From: Sipunculus nudus
Taxonomy: Eukaryota; Annelida; Sipuncula; Golfingiida; Sipunculidae
Length of the DNA stretch: 64,000 nucleotides
Direction of reading: 5' to 3'
NCBI GenBank assembly: GCA_026874595.1
Contig: CM049316.1
Location: 69,032,676 to 69,096,675 of the forward strand
Shown piece by piece: positions 38,428-48,568 of this stretch (position 1 is the first letter of the stretch; every line of letters begins with the position of its first letter). The position numbers and the translations under genes were made by a program. Below the pieces are notes generated by a model. The model was not told where the DNA came from. It ran no database searches and saw nothing but the letters and a program-made list of their open reading frames with translations.

Positions 38428-41400
38428 TTAATTTACACTAAACCTTGTAATCGCACGCCATCCGCCACTGCACCGGTTATGGAAACAATAGTAGACAAGG
38501 CTAAACCTCAAGGGAGCATCTAATAATTGCTCACCTTTGGTAGGGCGACGGCGACAGTACCGTTTTAGGTCCTCAGCGTCTTGCGAGTCCTGTGATACGT
38601 AATCGTCCCCTGACATGTCACCCTCTTCTGAGCACGTGTCAACCGGTTCACCTTCGTCCAGATTGAAACCTTTTTGGCGCAAATACGTCTCAAGGCCATC
38701 CACGGACGCGGTCGGGTGTAGCGAGCAGCGGAGACGCAATCTGCAATCAGAGCGTGTCGTATGGTCGTAGTACACACACGCTGGCCAGGACGTGTTGTTG
38801 TCATTACGCTTACTTGCGGCATGCACCGGGGGAGATATCTGAAATTCGACACAGATACCGTGAGCTCTGACCTCAGCTTCCTGTCTGGTACCTGCCCAAT
38901 GCCTGCTGCGTTTTGCATGTATGAAACCTAACCGCAGAAACTCATCCGCGATCTGAAACAAGGGCCTCGGACGTTTGTCGGTCGGTAAGGTTGAAGCAGC
39001 TGGCAATTGAGGACCTGTCAGAAGTGCTTCCAGCATGCAGGGCTTCACGACAATGTTTAACGCTTTCAAAAGGGAGTCACCCGTACAAAGAGACAAGTCG
39101 GCGGGAGTTGCATGCAGGAGCCGAGGGTGGTTTGTTCCCCAGTGGCACAAAATTAATTGGGCACAGCGAGAAAACTTGTCCTGCTCGCGCGTGCTTTCAA
39201 CCACCCGCATAGCCATTTGGTCCACTGCATGTACAGGGGCATCCGGGCCGTTTGTTGGGCAGTTGCGTAAAAATGACGACACAGACAAACCCGAGCGTCC
39301 ACGCTGCTTGATCACCAGACCTCTTTTCAGGTGTTCGTTCGAGTGCATAGCCGGAAACGGGTCCTTGTGCATCAGTCCAACAGTTGGGTCCAAGTGGTTG
39401 CGCAGGCACGTTTCGCGCATGACATCCGGGTCGGAACCGTGGCACAGGGTCGGTACCACTGTCAGGGGGTCGAACGGTTGACTACCGTCGGCTTTACCGG
39501 AATGTGGCATGCGGCACTGGCCCCTGAAGACGGCCATGTCTATAAACCGTTCTAAGTTAGCCTCTTTTCCCAACCTGTGGACCAACGGCCGCAAACTCTC
39601 ATCGGCCCTCAAAAATCCAAAAAGCATGTCTTGATACGAGAGGAAAGCTTCGGCTGATTCGAAACAAACGTTAGGCGGGAGCTGCACGACCACCCTGAGC
39701 GACCGTGTCCGCTGCAGTTCGGTGAGAGTGCGCAGCAGGTTATCTTCGTCTGCGCTCACGCGACGGTTGTCATCCAACGGTCTCATGTTTGCACGGCTTG
39801 GTACCTGCGAAGGGTTTTCATCGTACACGGCGCAACACGGGGGCAGCGAGTTTGACATGTATACGAACAACCTGCTTCCAAGTATGTCTGGGTGTGTGGC
39901 CATGTACGATTCAAGTTCGGATTTTCCATGGGCGCCCTTCGTCAAAACGGAAGCGGCTGCAGATTCTGTGTCCGTTTTCTCTGGTCCCAGTGCCACACGC
40001 ACAGACCCCACGAGACCCATGACGGATGTGTACAAAGCCCTCGCAATAGCGTACACTTCTGACAGGGTTGGAGCGTCATATTGAGTCCTGTATGTCATGT
40101 CTACGTCGAACATGACGGAAAACAAACTCAGTACGGGGTCCACTTTCACGTGCAAAGATCCTCCTAACTCGTTCAGGCGCACGGTGTCGTAATCGGATCG
40201 CCCAACCACGCACAAGGCCTGTTTCATGTCCATGTGGTAAAGGTAAGACAGTACATCACACACATGCAGTCCAGGATAAGCCCGTGCGACAGACATCGCG
40301 TACTGGACACGGGCTTCCGCGCCTGTGTCGCTTGGCATTCCACTGACGCGTCTCCTCTCCACTTCCGCGAGAGCTGCCTTCACCCGTGCGGTAATCCCAG
40401 CGTAATCCTTGGAAGCCCTCCATAACCGGCGGTCGGTGCAGACTGGGACGAAACCTCCCGACGTCTTGACGGGGCGCGACAACGCTGGGAGAAAACGGGC
40501 GTAGTTCCTGAACCGACCGCCGTCGCTCCCTTGCTGTAATGCATGTTGGGACACAAATGTAACACAATCCGCAAGTCTCGAAAAATGTGGAGACGGGACA
40601 TCTGTCACATTTCTGTAAACAGCGTTCCAATTTGAAACAGCCAGCTGTTTTAGAGCGTGTTGGTTCTTGATGGACAAGGCTGTGGTGCGCGTTACACTGC
40701 TGTCGTGACCGCCGACAGAATCCAACCCCCAGTGCACGACGGCCGGGTCGTAACGTTTTAGCTTAGCCTGAGCTACGTCAAGGGGTGTGTCTGAGAACAC
40801 AGCGCATAGCACATCCCGCATGTACCGTCCTAGCTTGCACCGCTCCAACAGTGGCATCACCTTATCAAGCTGCAAACGAATTTCATATTCCGCCTGCCGT
40901 TTGCACTGTCGGCAATTGTCCGAGACGGCCAGTGTCCAAATCGCGGGGCACATGGGGTGCACTGGCGGCCGTTTGTCGATGGGGCTTTGTCCGAATGCTT
41001 CCATGATCTTACGCACCACGGTGGCCACGTGGATCCTCATCCACGAAATGTTTGCAATCACGGCCGAGATCGTTTGGTGCTGGCACATTTCTACATGCGT
41101 GTTGAATCCGTACCACCACCGCACAAACTCCACAAAATGGACGAGCCCCTCGTACCCGTAGGCGTTCGAAGAAGAGAGGCCGTGCAGGGATCCGTCTTCC
41201 AAGGACCGTTCAGTCAGACAGGGATGCATGTCGAAGGGGTTGTGGGCTTTCACGCCTTGCGTTTCCAGCCAGTCTGACCACATCGCCCACAACTTCACGT
41301 TGACAGACATGCTGCCCGCCCCGTCTGCTTTTTGTAGAGGTCGCATGGAGAACACGTGCAGTTGTAGAAGCGCAACGACAGACACGTGGGTGATATCCCT

Positions 41401-42117
41401 GTGTGTGATTAACGAGGCAAAGGATGAATCCGTGTCGATGGACGCCCTGTGCTGGACATCCCACACACGGTCAATGTACAACCGCTTACAGAGGGTTTCG
41501 TACACGTGTGTGTCAGTGGGGCATTGCGAGGCCGCACCGGAAAGGGCCGGCGGCAGGTAAAAGCGCGACACGTGCTTTAACACGAAGTGGACGGAACTTG
41601 CCTTGCACACCCACCGGCGGATCTCGTCAGACGGATAAAGTGAATTGCCAACGATAAAAGTTCTAGGTACATTACGTAGAACTAAAACGGGAAGCAGTGT
41701 TACGGTGCATGCAGCTGTAGCGGTCTGCCCCCGTGGGATCTCATGTTTGTTTGTCAAAATGGCGAAGACGACGTTCACGGGACGGGCAGGAGACAAACTA
41801 TTGCACGCACGTGATTCCCCACGCGTTCCCCCTTTTCCCATGTCTCCGTTTGATGACAGGTATGTATTTTCCGCAGCTAAGTGGTCAAAGAGTAAGAGTG
41901 CGCGCCACTGCGGCGGGCTCACGCATGACCTCGTCCACACGTGTTCCGGCCCTTGTCCTTCGCCTTCTGAAATGCCGTCGTACACGTCCGGGTACACCGT
42001 ACTTATTAGAAGATCTGTCAGTTTGGCGTAATGGGCAGGTTTCACCCATACGGTGAGTTCACAGTCAGGATGCCAGCGTGGAAACAGTTGCTGGCAGGGG
42101 TGCTTCAGCTGTGCCAT
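38428..42117 (-). CDS. Helicase-primase primase subunit (UL52-type, AEP fold)
   Basis: This enzyme makes RNA primers at the fork with the UL5-type helicase. The catalytic archaeo-eukaryotic primase signature is clear: FDVDMTY with D671 and D673, then FRGQCRMPHSGK (864-875), the usual later Arg/Lys block. The C-terminus has cysteines and histidines (DCRLRLRCSLH, then YYCFHNRCSGGW) placed where UL52 proteins bind zinc. The length of 1229 residues is a little above the usual 900-1080. The open frame extends 30 codons further to a GTG at 42207, but the first ATG is 42117, which also removes an overlap with the divergent gene. Acidic residues cluster near 1165-1195, before the last zinc ligands. 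Confidence 0.88.
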   Translation of the reverse strand: MAQLKHPCQQLFPRWHPDCELTVWVKPAHYAKLTDLLISTVYPDVYDGISEGEGQGPEHVWTRSCVSPPQWRALLLFDHLAAENTYLSSNGDMGKGGTRGESRACNSLSPARPVNVVFAILTNKHEIPRGQTATAACTVTLLPVLVLRNVPRTFIVGNSLYPSDEIRRWVCKASSVHFVLKHVSRFYLPPALSGAASQCPTDTHVYETLCKRLYIDRVWDVQHRASIDTDSSFASLITHRDITHVSVVALLQLHVFSMRPLQKADGAGSMSVNVKLWAMWSDWLETQGVKAHNPFDMHPCLTERSLEDGSLHGLSSSNAYGYEGLVHFVEFVRWWYGFNTHVEMCQHQTISAVIANISWMRIHVATVVRKIMEAFGQSPIDKRPPVHPMCPAIWTLAVSDNCRQCKRQAEYEIRLQLDKVMPLLERCKLGRYMRDVLCAVFSDTPLDVAQAKLKRYDPAVVHWGLDSVGGHDSSVTRTTALSIKNQHALKQLAVSNWNAVYRNVTDVPSPHFSRLADCVTFVSQHALQQGSDGGRFRNYARFLPALSRPVKTSGGFVPVCTDRRLWRASKDYAGITARVKAALAEVERRRVSGMPSDTGAEARVQYAMSVARAYPGLHVCDVLSYLYHMDMKQALCVVGRSDYDTVRLNELGGSLHVKVDPVLSLFSVMFDVDMTYRTQYDAPTLSEVYAIARALYTSVMGLVGSVRVALGPEKTDTESAAASVLTKGAHGKSELESYMATHPDILGSRLFVYMSNSLPPCCAVYDENPSQVPSRANMRPLDDNRRVSADEDNLLRTLTELQRTRSLRVVVQLPPNVCFESAEAFLSYQDMLFGFLRADESLRPLVHRLGKEANLERFIDMAVFRGQCRMPHSGKADGSQPFDPLTVVPTLCHGSDPDVMRETCLRNHLDPTVGLMHKDPFPAMHSNEHLKRGLVIKQRGRSGLSVSSFLRNCPTNGPDAPVHAVDQMAMRVVESTREQDKFSRCAQLILCHWGTNHPRLLHATPADLSLCTGDSLLKALNIVVKPCMLEALLTGPQLPAASTLPTDKRPRPLFQIADEFLRLGFIHAKRSRHWAGTRQEAEVRAHGICVEFQISPPVHAASKRNDNNTSWPACVYYDHTTRSDCRLRLRCSLHPTASVDGLETYLRQKGFNLDEGEPVDTCSEEGDMSGDDYVSQDSQDAEDLKRYCRRRPTKGEQLLDAPLRFSLVYYCFHNRCSGGWRAITRFSVN

Positions 42118-42141
42118 TTTCCACTGCGCTTCGTTGTTGCG

Positions 42142-43245
42142 ATGGGAGAAAGTGTCCAGGGTAGGTTTGATAGTTTCACATTCGACCTTATGGTCCGGAA
42201 CAGGCACCCGGGAGGGGATGCGGACCCATGGCTCGAAAGTCTGTACTCGTTGGGTGTTGACGGCTTTCTGGAACTCGCAGACAGTGTGAACAGAGAGCGT
42301 GAAAAGGACGCCGCAGCCGACCGCGTGTCAGACGGTGATTCGGACCTCTCAGCCAGAGACAAGGAGCGCCACGGGGCTCAAGTTGATATGTTCAAGCAGC
42401 TCTTACACCTGGACGATGTATCACGGGAGGTTGACGAGTGCAACCCTCTCAGCAAGAATTTCGTCGACGCCGCGGTTTACGGACTGACAGAGTGCGAAAA
42501 CAACAAACGGAATATAGACGACATGATCAGGGCATTGGAAAGGCGTGTCACAACCTTGCGGGACCTTGTCCAACGTGAAAGCTGGGAAATACTTGAGGCA
42601 AACCGCCGGCACTTTGTACGCGAAGGAGTATCTGCTGCAACCACGGACTGTCCTCCTGGGGCAGCTGCAGAAACGTGGCCCGGGACGAAGGACCACCAAG
42701 ACGACGAGGCCAACTGGAGCGCGGCTAAGCGAGAACTGAGATCAGCCGAGGTGCTTCTGGCTGATGTGAAAAGGCACTCTAAAAAAGCGTCCGACCGTCA
42801 GTCCAACATGTTGAAGACTGTTGTCAGTTCCTACCTGTTGTTCATTAACAAAGCAAAGATGGCTAAACGTGACGAAGCAACGAAAGTCTGTGTGGACCTG
42901 GCAAAAGCTTTATACAGCTCTGAAGGTGACGCAAGCGGGGACGTTGTTCCGGATGCTGAACGTGCAGTCAGTGCAGCCCGCGATATAATGAGCCATCAGT
43001 TTTTGGCAGAGGCACAGGAAGAAGCTGTGAACACGATGCTAGATGCTAATCTAAAAGGTGCGGTCCCGCTGCCGAGCAGTCCTATGAACCTGTGCGCGCC
43101 AGATGTACAAACAAGCCGCATGTGTTCGCAAGAATCTCCCGGAGCATCTGATGTATGCGACCCCAGTGGCCAGATTACACAGCCGCAAAGAGCAGTCAAA
43201 AAAAATCACGCATGCGCATCATTGCCTGCTGTTCAGCGCTCCTGA
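42142..43245 (+). CDS. Unknown coiled-coil protein, 367 residues
   Basis: The frame also has ATGs at 42031 and 42070, but these lie opposite the primase coding start; 42142 has a good context (G at -3 and +4) and clears the primase ATG by 24 bases, so it was preferred. The protein is mostly charged helix with a long coiled-coil tendency (about residues 120-250) and a polar tail. No family was recognised. It precedes the kinase-nuclease gene on the same strand. In alphaherpesviruses a small tegument gene (UL14) precedes UL13 and UL12, but no sequence similarity is visible here. Confidence 0.6.
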   Translation: MGESVQGRFDSFTFDLMVRNRHPGGDADPWLESLYSLGVDGFLELADSVNREREKDAAADRVSDGDSDLSARDKERHGAQVDMFKQLLHLDDVSREVDECNPLSKNFVDAAVYGLTECENNKRNIDDMIRALERRVTTLRDLVQRESWEILEANRRHFVREGVSAATTDCPPGAAAETWPGTKDHQDDEANWSAAKRELRSAEVLLADVKRHSKKASDRQSNMLKTVVSSYLLFINKAKMAKRDEATKVCVDLAKALYSSEGDASGDVVPDAERAVSAARDIMSHQFLAEAQEEAVNTMLDANLKGAVPLPSSPMNLCAPDVQTSRMCSQESPGASDVCDPSGQITQPQRAVKKNHACASLPAVQRS

Positions 43246-43275
43246 ATGCATCATGTGACCCGCGGTACGTCATGA

Positions 43276-43285
43276 TATATATAAA
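43276..43285 (+). promoter_or_regulatory. TATA box of the kinase-nuclease gene
   Basis: TATATATAAA lies 138 bases before ATG 43423 in the gap between the coiled-coil gene and the kinase-nuclease gene. It indicates that the downstream gene has its own promoter. Confidence 0.5.
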
Positions 43286-43422
43286 AAAACACATTCCATA
43301 TATAAATATATACCGATAACATACGGGTCATGTACCATTCAGGAACACATTCTCAAGGGAGCACGAAGAGAGGGCCGGTGTTCCTTGCATACGACAAATC
43401 CGAACCCGTGATCTCATAGATC

Positions 43423-46047
43423 ATGGACCTCTTGTGCAGAGAAACCATGTCGGATCTCGGTGACACGCCAATTAACCCTCATCGAAAAGTAGAGCTATTG
43501 AAACCTGAAGAACTAAAACGACGGGGCTTAGAGCGTATAGGCAGTGGTACATACGGGCACGTGTACTTACATACGGACACGGACCACGTGTTTAAAATAT
43601 GCCAAACGAAACACGCAAAACACGAGTTAAACATTATGGAACATTTGAAGGCGAAAGGTGTCAATGAAGATCTCGTTTTGTTGCAAGAAAACGCGCGTAA
43701 ACACAAACTGTTCGCGGACGTGGTGGAGGCTTTGACAGGGAAGGCCTATCGCATTGGATCAGAAGTGTCGCCGATAACCGAGCTGTTGGTGTCCCAACGC
43801 ATGGATATGACGTTGCACACGTTCATGCATTCGTGCATGTACGACGACGACCTGGCTTGGACGGTCGCGTCTAAAGCGTCCGAAGGTGTTCTGCACCTGC
43901 ACGATCTGGGGGTTTTCCATTTTGATCTGTCTGCCAAGAACGTTATGTTGAAAAAAAAATGGTGCATGTCACCCGATGTCAAAATAATCGATTTCGGTAA
44001 CGCCGCATGTCCACAAGAGGACCTGATGCCCAACCACGTCTGCCCGTTCAGCAAACGTCTGTGGGACCCGACCATCTATTGGACATCCCGAGCTCCAGAG
44101 CTTTTTTCACGGCTGCGCCCCCACCTCACACCCGATGTGGGCAAGAATGCAGACCTGTGGGCCTTAGGTGTCATAATAGTGGGTTTGCTGCACCATTCGT
44201 TAAACAACGAGACGGAACATGTGGGGTTTGCTGTCTACCGGCCTCGGGCGTGCTGGCTGTCAGTTTCAAGTTCCGAGGAAAGACATCGAAACGCCGATTA
44301 CCTGTTTTGGCCGCAATGGCAGGACACAAGACGCGTCTACAGAACCGCAGCAACATGCCGTGAATTCTACCGGGTGAAGGCCACACAAGCTGATGCCGCG
44401 CTCAGTGTGCAGCAGGCATCTGTCATTGTCAGCGGGTGTCTCCAGCCGTGCTCCAGGTGCCGCGTGGACAAGACGACCTACAGAGACATCCGTCGATGTA
44501 TCGATGGCGGCAGTCCCAGTGATGCTCACGTCACAGCTCCGGGATGCAGGTGTCAAACACAGGATGTGTGGACAGAAAAGTGTCGGCACAGCGTGCGAGA
44601 ACCATGCGACCCCCGGTTCCACTCAAATCCTCACGCTGAAGAATGGCGACGCCTCTGCAATACGCTCTCGATGGCTACCACCGCTGACCTCAAGCAGACG
44701 CTGTCCGCCACAGACGCTGCCACACTTGAGACAGATGTTCCCACAGAAGAAGCACAAGCTCTTTTGAAGGGCGCTCTGGGCAGCCTTGCCATGCTCACAA
44801 CAGGCCAGACATCGAACTGGTACTGGTGGTACTGGAGGTTGGGGCGCGTCACAGCATCGCACATGCAAAGGTTCATATGTAAGTCACAATCTGTCATGCT
44901 CAATAGTTTTTACAAACTATGGAAAACACCCGAAAGCGTCTGTGAAGCTGCACGGTCCTCAGCCGCAGCAGCGACGAACCCTATGGCACACGGTTTGCTT
45001 TTCGAACCGATCGTGATCGACGTACTGCGTGACGTGATCGGCTTCGGGCAGCTTAAGAGCACGGGCCTGGTCTTGCACCCTGACCAGGAGAAGTACCCCA
45101 TGCTCGGCGTTTCACCTGATGCTGTGTTTGAAGACATGACAGGGTTCATCGAGGTGAAGTGCCATTTCAGTGCAACAAAAGATTGGTCAAACATGAGCGG
45201 TCTAACACACGTGAAGGGATACAACCTGAAGGCGTTTGACAAGTCCTTCAGCCACGTCGGTCTGGACCGGCTGCCGGCCTTTTCACGCTTGTGTAAAGAA
45301 GAACGAGGCCGTAAGAAACCGTTCGCCGAAAGGAACGTGTACGTTGAGATCGACGCAGACCTCTGCCGTGCGACGGACGAGTCGATAGATGGCTTGCAAG
45401 CGCTCATTAAGGAAACGCCGCAACTATCGGTACGCCAACACCCCTTTGCGTATCATTACTTGTTTTTGAACATACACAGAGGCTCAACGTCCACGTACGT
45501 GTTAGACTACACGGTCGAAAACGTGGGGACGGACTGCGGGGACACAGAACGTCACCTGGTGTGCAGTCTACATCACACGATCACAGCCCCGTCAGTGGAA
45601 GGGCCGTTCTTACTGCCGGACAAACGAAAGTCTCAAACAGAGGTTTCCCCCGTCACATCACTGAAGGAAACGGAAGCATCACTCAAAGCGCCAAACGGCA
45701 CTAGGAGCAGGGTGATACTCAACCCGCTGCACCCATACGCAGCCCAAGTGATCGGAACATGCGGAGTGATCGCCGCATCAACGGGTAGGCACGTTATAGA
45801 CACAGAATCAATCGTCTGTTCGGCTTTCAACGAAAATATCCCAGAAGATCTGCTTGATGACAACGACTGGCACAACATGTGGGTACTGGCAGAACATACG
45901 CACAAGAAACTGTTCCCTCTGACTGGATTGAGATCACTGCCGAGGTTTCTTGTGTGTACAAACGTGATAGCCACAGACCGGATGGTAGACAAAATGTTTG
46001 ATTGTATAAAAGAAAACTACGAGATATGCCACCGGTTAACCAGATGA
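43423..46047 (+). CDS. Fused protein kinase and alkaline-type exonuclease (UL13 plus UL12 functions)
   Basis: One 874-residue frame holds two enzymes. Kinase: Gly-loop IGSGTYGHVY (39-48), Lys58, catalytic HFDLSAKN (D168, K172, N173), DFG (190-192) and APE (224-226), all present; the usual Arg of HRD is Phe. A Cys-rich linker follows (about 312-400, including CLQPCSRC at 339-346). Nuclease: WRLGRVTAS, then a glutamate in FEPIV (E528), then D566 with E577-V-K579, the PD-(D/E)XK core of the lambda exonuclease/YqaJ/UL12 group. UL12 enzymes process branched replication DNA; UL13-type kinases act on tegument and nuclear proteins. In HSV these are adjacent separate genes in the order UL13 then UL12, the order seen in this fusion. 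ATG 43423 is the first in frame; M9 is an alternative. Confidence 0.85.
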   Translation: MDLLCRETMSDLGDTPINPHRKVELLKPEELKRRGLERIGSGTYGHVYLHTDTDHVFKICQTKHAKHELNIMEHLKAKGVNEDLVLLQENARKHKLFADVVEALTGKAYRIGSEVSPITELLVSQRMDMTLHTFMHSCMYDDDLAWTVASKASEGVLHLHDLGVFHFDLSAKNVMLKKKWCMSPDVKIIDFGNAACPQEDLMPNHVCPFSKRLWDPTIYWTSRAPELFSRLRPHLTPDVGKNADLWALGVIIVGLLHHSLNNETEHVGFAVYRPRACWLSVSSSEERHRNADYLFWPQWQDTRRVYRTAATCREFYRVKATQADAALSVQQASVIVSGCLQPCSRCRVDKTTYRDIRRCIDGGSPSDAHVTAPGCRCQTQDVWTEKCRHSVREPCDPRFHSNPHAEEWRRLCNTLSMATTADLKQTLSATDAATLETDVPTEEAQALLKGALGSLAMLTTGQTSNWYWWYWRLGRVTASHMQRFICKSQSVMLNSFYKLWKTPESVCEAARSSAAAATNPMAHGLLFEPIVIDVLRDVIGFGQLKSTGLVLHPDQEKYPMLGVSPDAVFEDMTGFIEVKCHFSATKDWSNMSGLTHVKGYNLKAFDKSFSHVGLDRLPAFSRLCKEERGRKKPFAERNVYVEIDADLCRATDESIDGLQALIKETPQLSVRQHPFAYHYLFLNIHRGSTSTYVLDYTVENVGTDCGDTERHLVCSLHHTITAPSVEGPFLLPDKRKSQTEVSPVTSLKETEASLKAPNGTRSRVILNPLHPYAAQVIGTCGVIAASTGRHVIDTESIVCSAFNENIPEDLLDDNDWHNMWVLAEHTHKKLFPLTGLRSLPRFLVCTNVIATDRMVDKMFDCIKENYEICHRLTR

Positions 46048-46397
46048 GATTCGCGCGGTCCGCCGTTACACTGCAACCCCCCCCCCCACCCCACCCCTAT
46101 TTCACATATATGTTTATGTAAAGTGTTATCACAGAAATAAAGACGGTTTTCATATCGTTGCGTTGGTGTCTTTAGTCTATTATTATGTTGTGGTATACAC
46201 GCACACGCTTTATCTTTTACACATTTAAAGTACATACTGAATCACAGAGGAACATAAATCTTTAATATGAAAACACTATACAATACAGAGCTGTGACGGA
46301 GCAAAAAAACAGCATATATGGTACACATTTCGGCGCAGATGATATATAAGTCTGATATATCACACGTGCCAACATTGCAGTTAATCATTATACTGTA
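46048..46397. other. Convergent 3' region with polyadenylation signal and C tract
   Basis: Contains a C-rich run (about 46077-46096), AATAAA at 46136-46141 for the kinase-nuclease gene, and an ATTAAA-type signal on the minus strand near 46260 for the leftward gene. The rest is AT-rich and shows no gene. Confidence 0.6.
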
Positions 46398-47243
46398 TCA
46401 TATGGGCGGCGGTTCCGTCCGATCTTCGCACATGGTCCTGTCGCAAGGATCGTCTGTAATCGGTTCGGGCATATTACGCGCAAGGTACAGTTCCTCAATT
46501 TCTTCATCCAGTTTCATATTTTCACCTTGTCCTCTTCCCTCGCCGTCCTCACCGTCGTCCGATTCTGAATCGCTGGACCACATATCTGCGCATGCATCTT
46601 TCACGTCGTTCAGCCGCTGTAACCACATCTGCTTTTTTCTCTCCTTTAAGGCACGCCTTTTCTCCTTGTGAACCTTGTTCGTCAATCCGCGTTCCATCCG
46701 GGTGTTAAAAATACGCCTTTTCACAGGGTCAATAACGTTGCGCCGAACGGCACCGTACAATGCATTTTTCGTCGATCCCGAGTGATATACCTCACGCAAG
46801 GCTTTTTCTCTAGCAACCTGTTTGTCTGTATGTTCGGTCTGACGGACTTGAGCGGCCGCTCGTGTTGCCATTTCACGTGCACGCTGCAACTCGTCTTTGT
46901 GCATACGGTACCATTCGAGTGTCAGGGCTCTTCCCGTAATCCCGTATTTTCTTTCACTCGCCAGGGCCTTGTGTTCCAATACGTCCGCTAGGCGTGTGCA
47001 AGCGGTCATGCGACAAGCCAAGCGAAATCGGTCATTCAGATCTGCTACCTCTCTGTTGTGACTGACCTCACTGGTCGAGGGTCCCGGCGACACGAGTTCG
47101 CGCACCGTACCTGTGCGTCCACTCCGGATATCGAAAGACATAGTTCTTCTGTACTTGTCACCTTTCTGCGACGGATCGACAACACCTGACATGTCCTGAT
47201 CAGTATCAGTCTTTGCATGCCTCGCGAGAACGTCCGTCGTCAT
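46398..47243 (-). CDS. Unknown charged protein with acidic C-terminal segment, 281 residues
   Basis: Intact frame from ATG 47243. Residues about 60-210 are charged and helical with a strongly basic part (KEKRRALKERKKQ, about 193-205), followed by an acidic serine-rich segment (SSDSESDDGEDGEG, about 222-235) that looks like a casein kinase II target, and a polar end. There is no membrane segment. The layout suits a nucleic-acid-binding or tegument phosphoprotein; no family was recognised. Its start lies 25 bases from the stop of the upstream membrane-protein gene on the same strand. Confidence 0.6.
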   Translation of the reverse strand: MTTDVLARHAKTDTDQDMSGVVDPSQKGDKYRRTMSFDIRSGRTGTVRELVSPGPSTSEVSHNREVADLNDRFRLACRMTACTRLADVLEHKALASERKYGITGRALTLEWYRMHKDELQRAREMATRAAAQVRQTEHTDKQVAREKALREVYHSGSTKNALYGAVRRNVIDPVKRRIFNTRMERGLTNKVHKEKRRALKERKKQMWLQRLNDVKDACADMWSSDSESDDGEDGEGRGQGENMKLDEEIEELYLARNMPEPITDDPCDRTMCEDRTEPPPI

Positions 47244-47268
47244 GGTTCATAGCGGTACGTGTATATCA

Positions 47269-48459
47269 TCATGCTACCCTTGGCTTTATCACGTACGTGT
47301 ATAACACGTACCCCAAACCTGCCAGCACAGAAAGCGTCAGGATCGTGCAAATAATCTTGCTGATTATACGTGAGCAACACGATTCGCACACGTAACAGTC
47401 ACCGTCAGAGTGTTTCCCACTGCGCCGACAAATGCCACAGCGCTCCACCAAAAGTGACACGTAATACAACATCACCCAACACCCCGCGCTTAAGACGCCT
47501 GCGTGCCAGTACGCAAACTGGGGGACGAACGCGTCACAGGAACGTAGGCGATGGGATGAATACGTCCCCATCAAACATGCCACAGTGAGAAATATAACCA
47601 TGGCATGCAAAGCTCCGCACGCGCCGGAACAGACCAACTTGTTGTGTCTGTGTCGTGTGGACTCGCTCTTTCGGTCATTTTTCCCGATCGGCCAGTGGAA
47701 CCCGGTGAATTCAAACTGGGAATACGGCGGAGGAGGTTCATCGGTGCCCGTGTGCAAGTACCGGTCGGCTTCCTCGGACACAACGGCTTCCATTGAGTCC
47801 ACTCCGTCGAGAATGGCAGGTTTCTCATCGAGTTTTTCGCCCTGTGTCGGCGGCACTACGAGATTCGGTTCCGCATATGTGAAGCGCGGACGCGATACAT
47901 CGGATTTTGGGTTGTGGCCTCCGGGGACGGCTGGGTTGTCGTTACAAGCTGTTGTTTTGTCTGCAAGTTTCTGTTGTGCTTTTTCACGAAGACCATCCAT
48001 GATACGGATGTGAGCTACATGCAGTTTATGCGCAGCGTTGCGCAAGTGCATGCTCAAAACAACGAACAAACATAGACCCACAAGTGGGAAGCACACAGCG
48101 TCAAACAACATCTCCTGCAGCAGCTCGTCATAGGCCGCAACAAGGCGTTCCGGGGGTCGACCTGACGAATCAGTGGTAGGAACAGGTGACGCGTTCTCAT
48201 TGCAAAGTAATATGCCGACAGTACACCTGAGTCTACGTGGGCGTCTCAACCAGCAGGCGCTTGTCGGGTATGCGGTTTGTGGCAAAAAGTAAGGTTCCAT
48301 AGAATCGTTGCGTCCAGAGCGTAAATAAATGCAACCGCAGTGGTCGTCCTCCGGCCACCACCCAGGGTGCCACAAGTGTAGAGCGCTGATGATCCCCGCA
48401 GCCATGCAGGCGATCGACGCAGCTAGGCCAGTTGCTACCTGAAATGTTGTGTGTCCCAT
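47269..48459 (-). CDS. Multi-pass membrane protein, 396 residues
   Basis: ATG 48459 was chosen over an upstream GTG. Five hydrophobic segments are visible: about residues 5-28, 125-148, 280-300, 315-340 and 370-390. A polar loop of some 130 residues separates the second and third, with a proline-tyrosine motif (PPPYSQ) of the PPxY type that can recruit WW-domain ubiquitin ligases. Between the last two segments lies a Cys-rich knuckle (CGIC...CYVCESCC) that could bind zinc. Glycoprotein M of herpesviruses is also multi-pass, with eight spans, but I see no specific match. It probably sits in the virion envelope or cell membranes. Confidence 0.6.
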   Translation of the reverse strand: MGHTTFQVATGLAASIACMAAGIISALHLWHPGWWPEDDHCGCIYLRSGRNDSMEPYFLPQTAYPTSACWLRRPRRLRCTVGILLCNENASPVPTTDSSGRPPERLVAAYDELLQEMLFDAVCFPLVGLCLFVVLSMHLRNAAHKLHVAHIRIMDGLREKAQQKLADKTTACNDNPAVPGGHNPKSDVSRPRFTYAEPNLVVPPTQGEKLDEKPAILDGVDSMEAVVSEEADRYLHTGTDEPPPPYSQFEFTGFHWPIGKNDRKSESTRHRHNKLVCSGACGALHAMVIFLTVACLMGTYSSHRLRSCDAFVPQFAYWHAGVLSAGCWVMLYYVSLLVERCGICRRSGKHSDGDCYVCESCCSRIISKIICTILTLSVLAGLGYVLYTYVIKPRVA

Positions 48460-48568
48460 ATTTAATGCCGCACACAGCACGATAATGATCCCGCATTGAT
48501 CGGTGAGGCAGCTGTCATTGTGACATCAGACAGATACACATCCCCCACTGCACAAATACAAGTCTCTG

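Noticed and set aside
42031-42141. N-terminal extension of the coiled-coil gene to ATG 42031
   Set aside because: It lies opposite the primase start and its translation looks antisense-like; not excluded, but 42142 is preferred.
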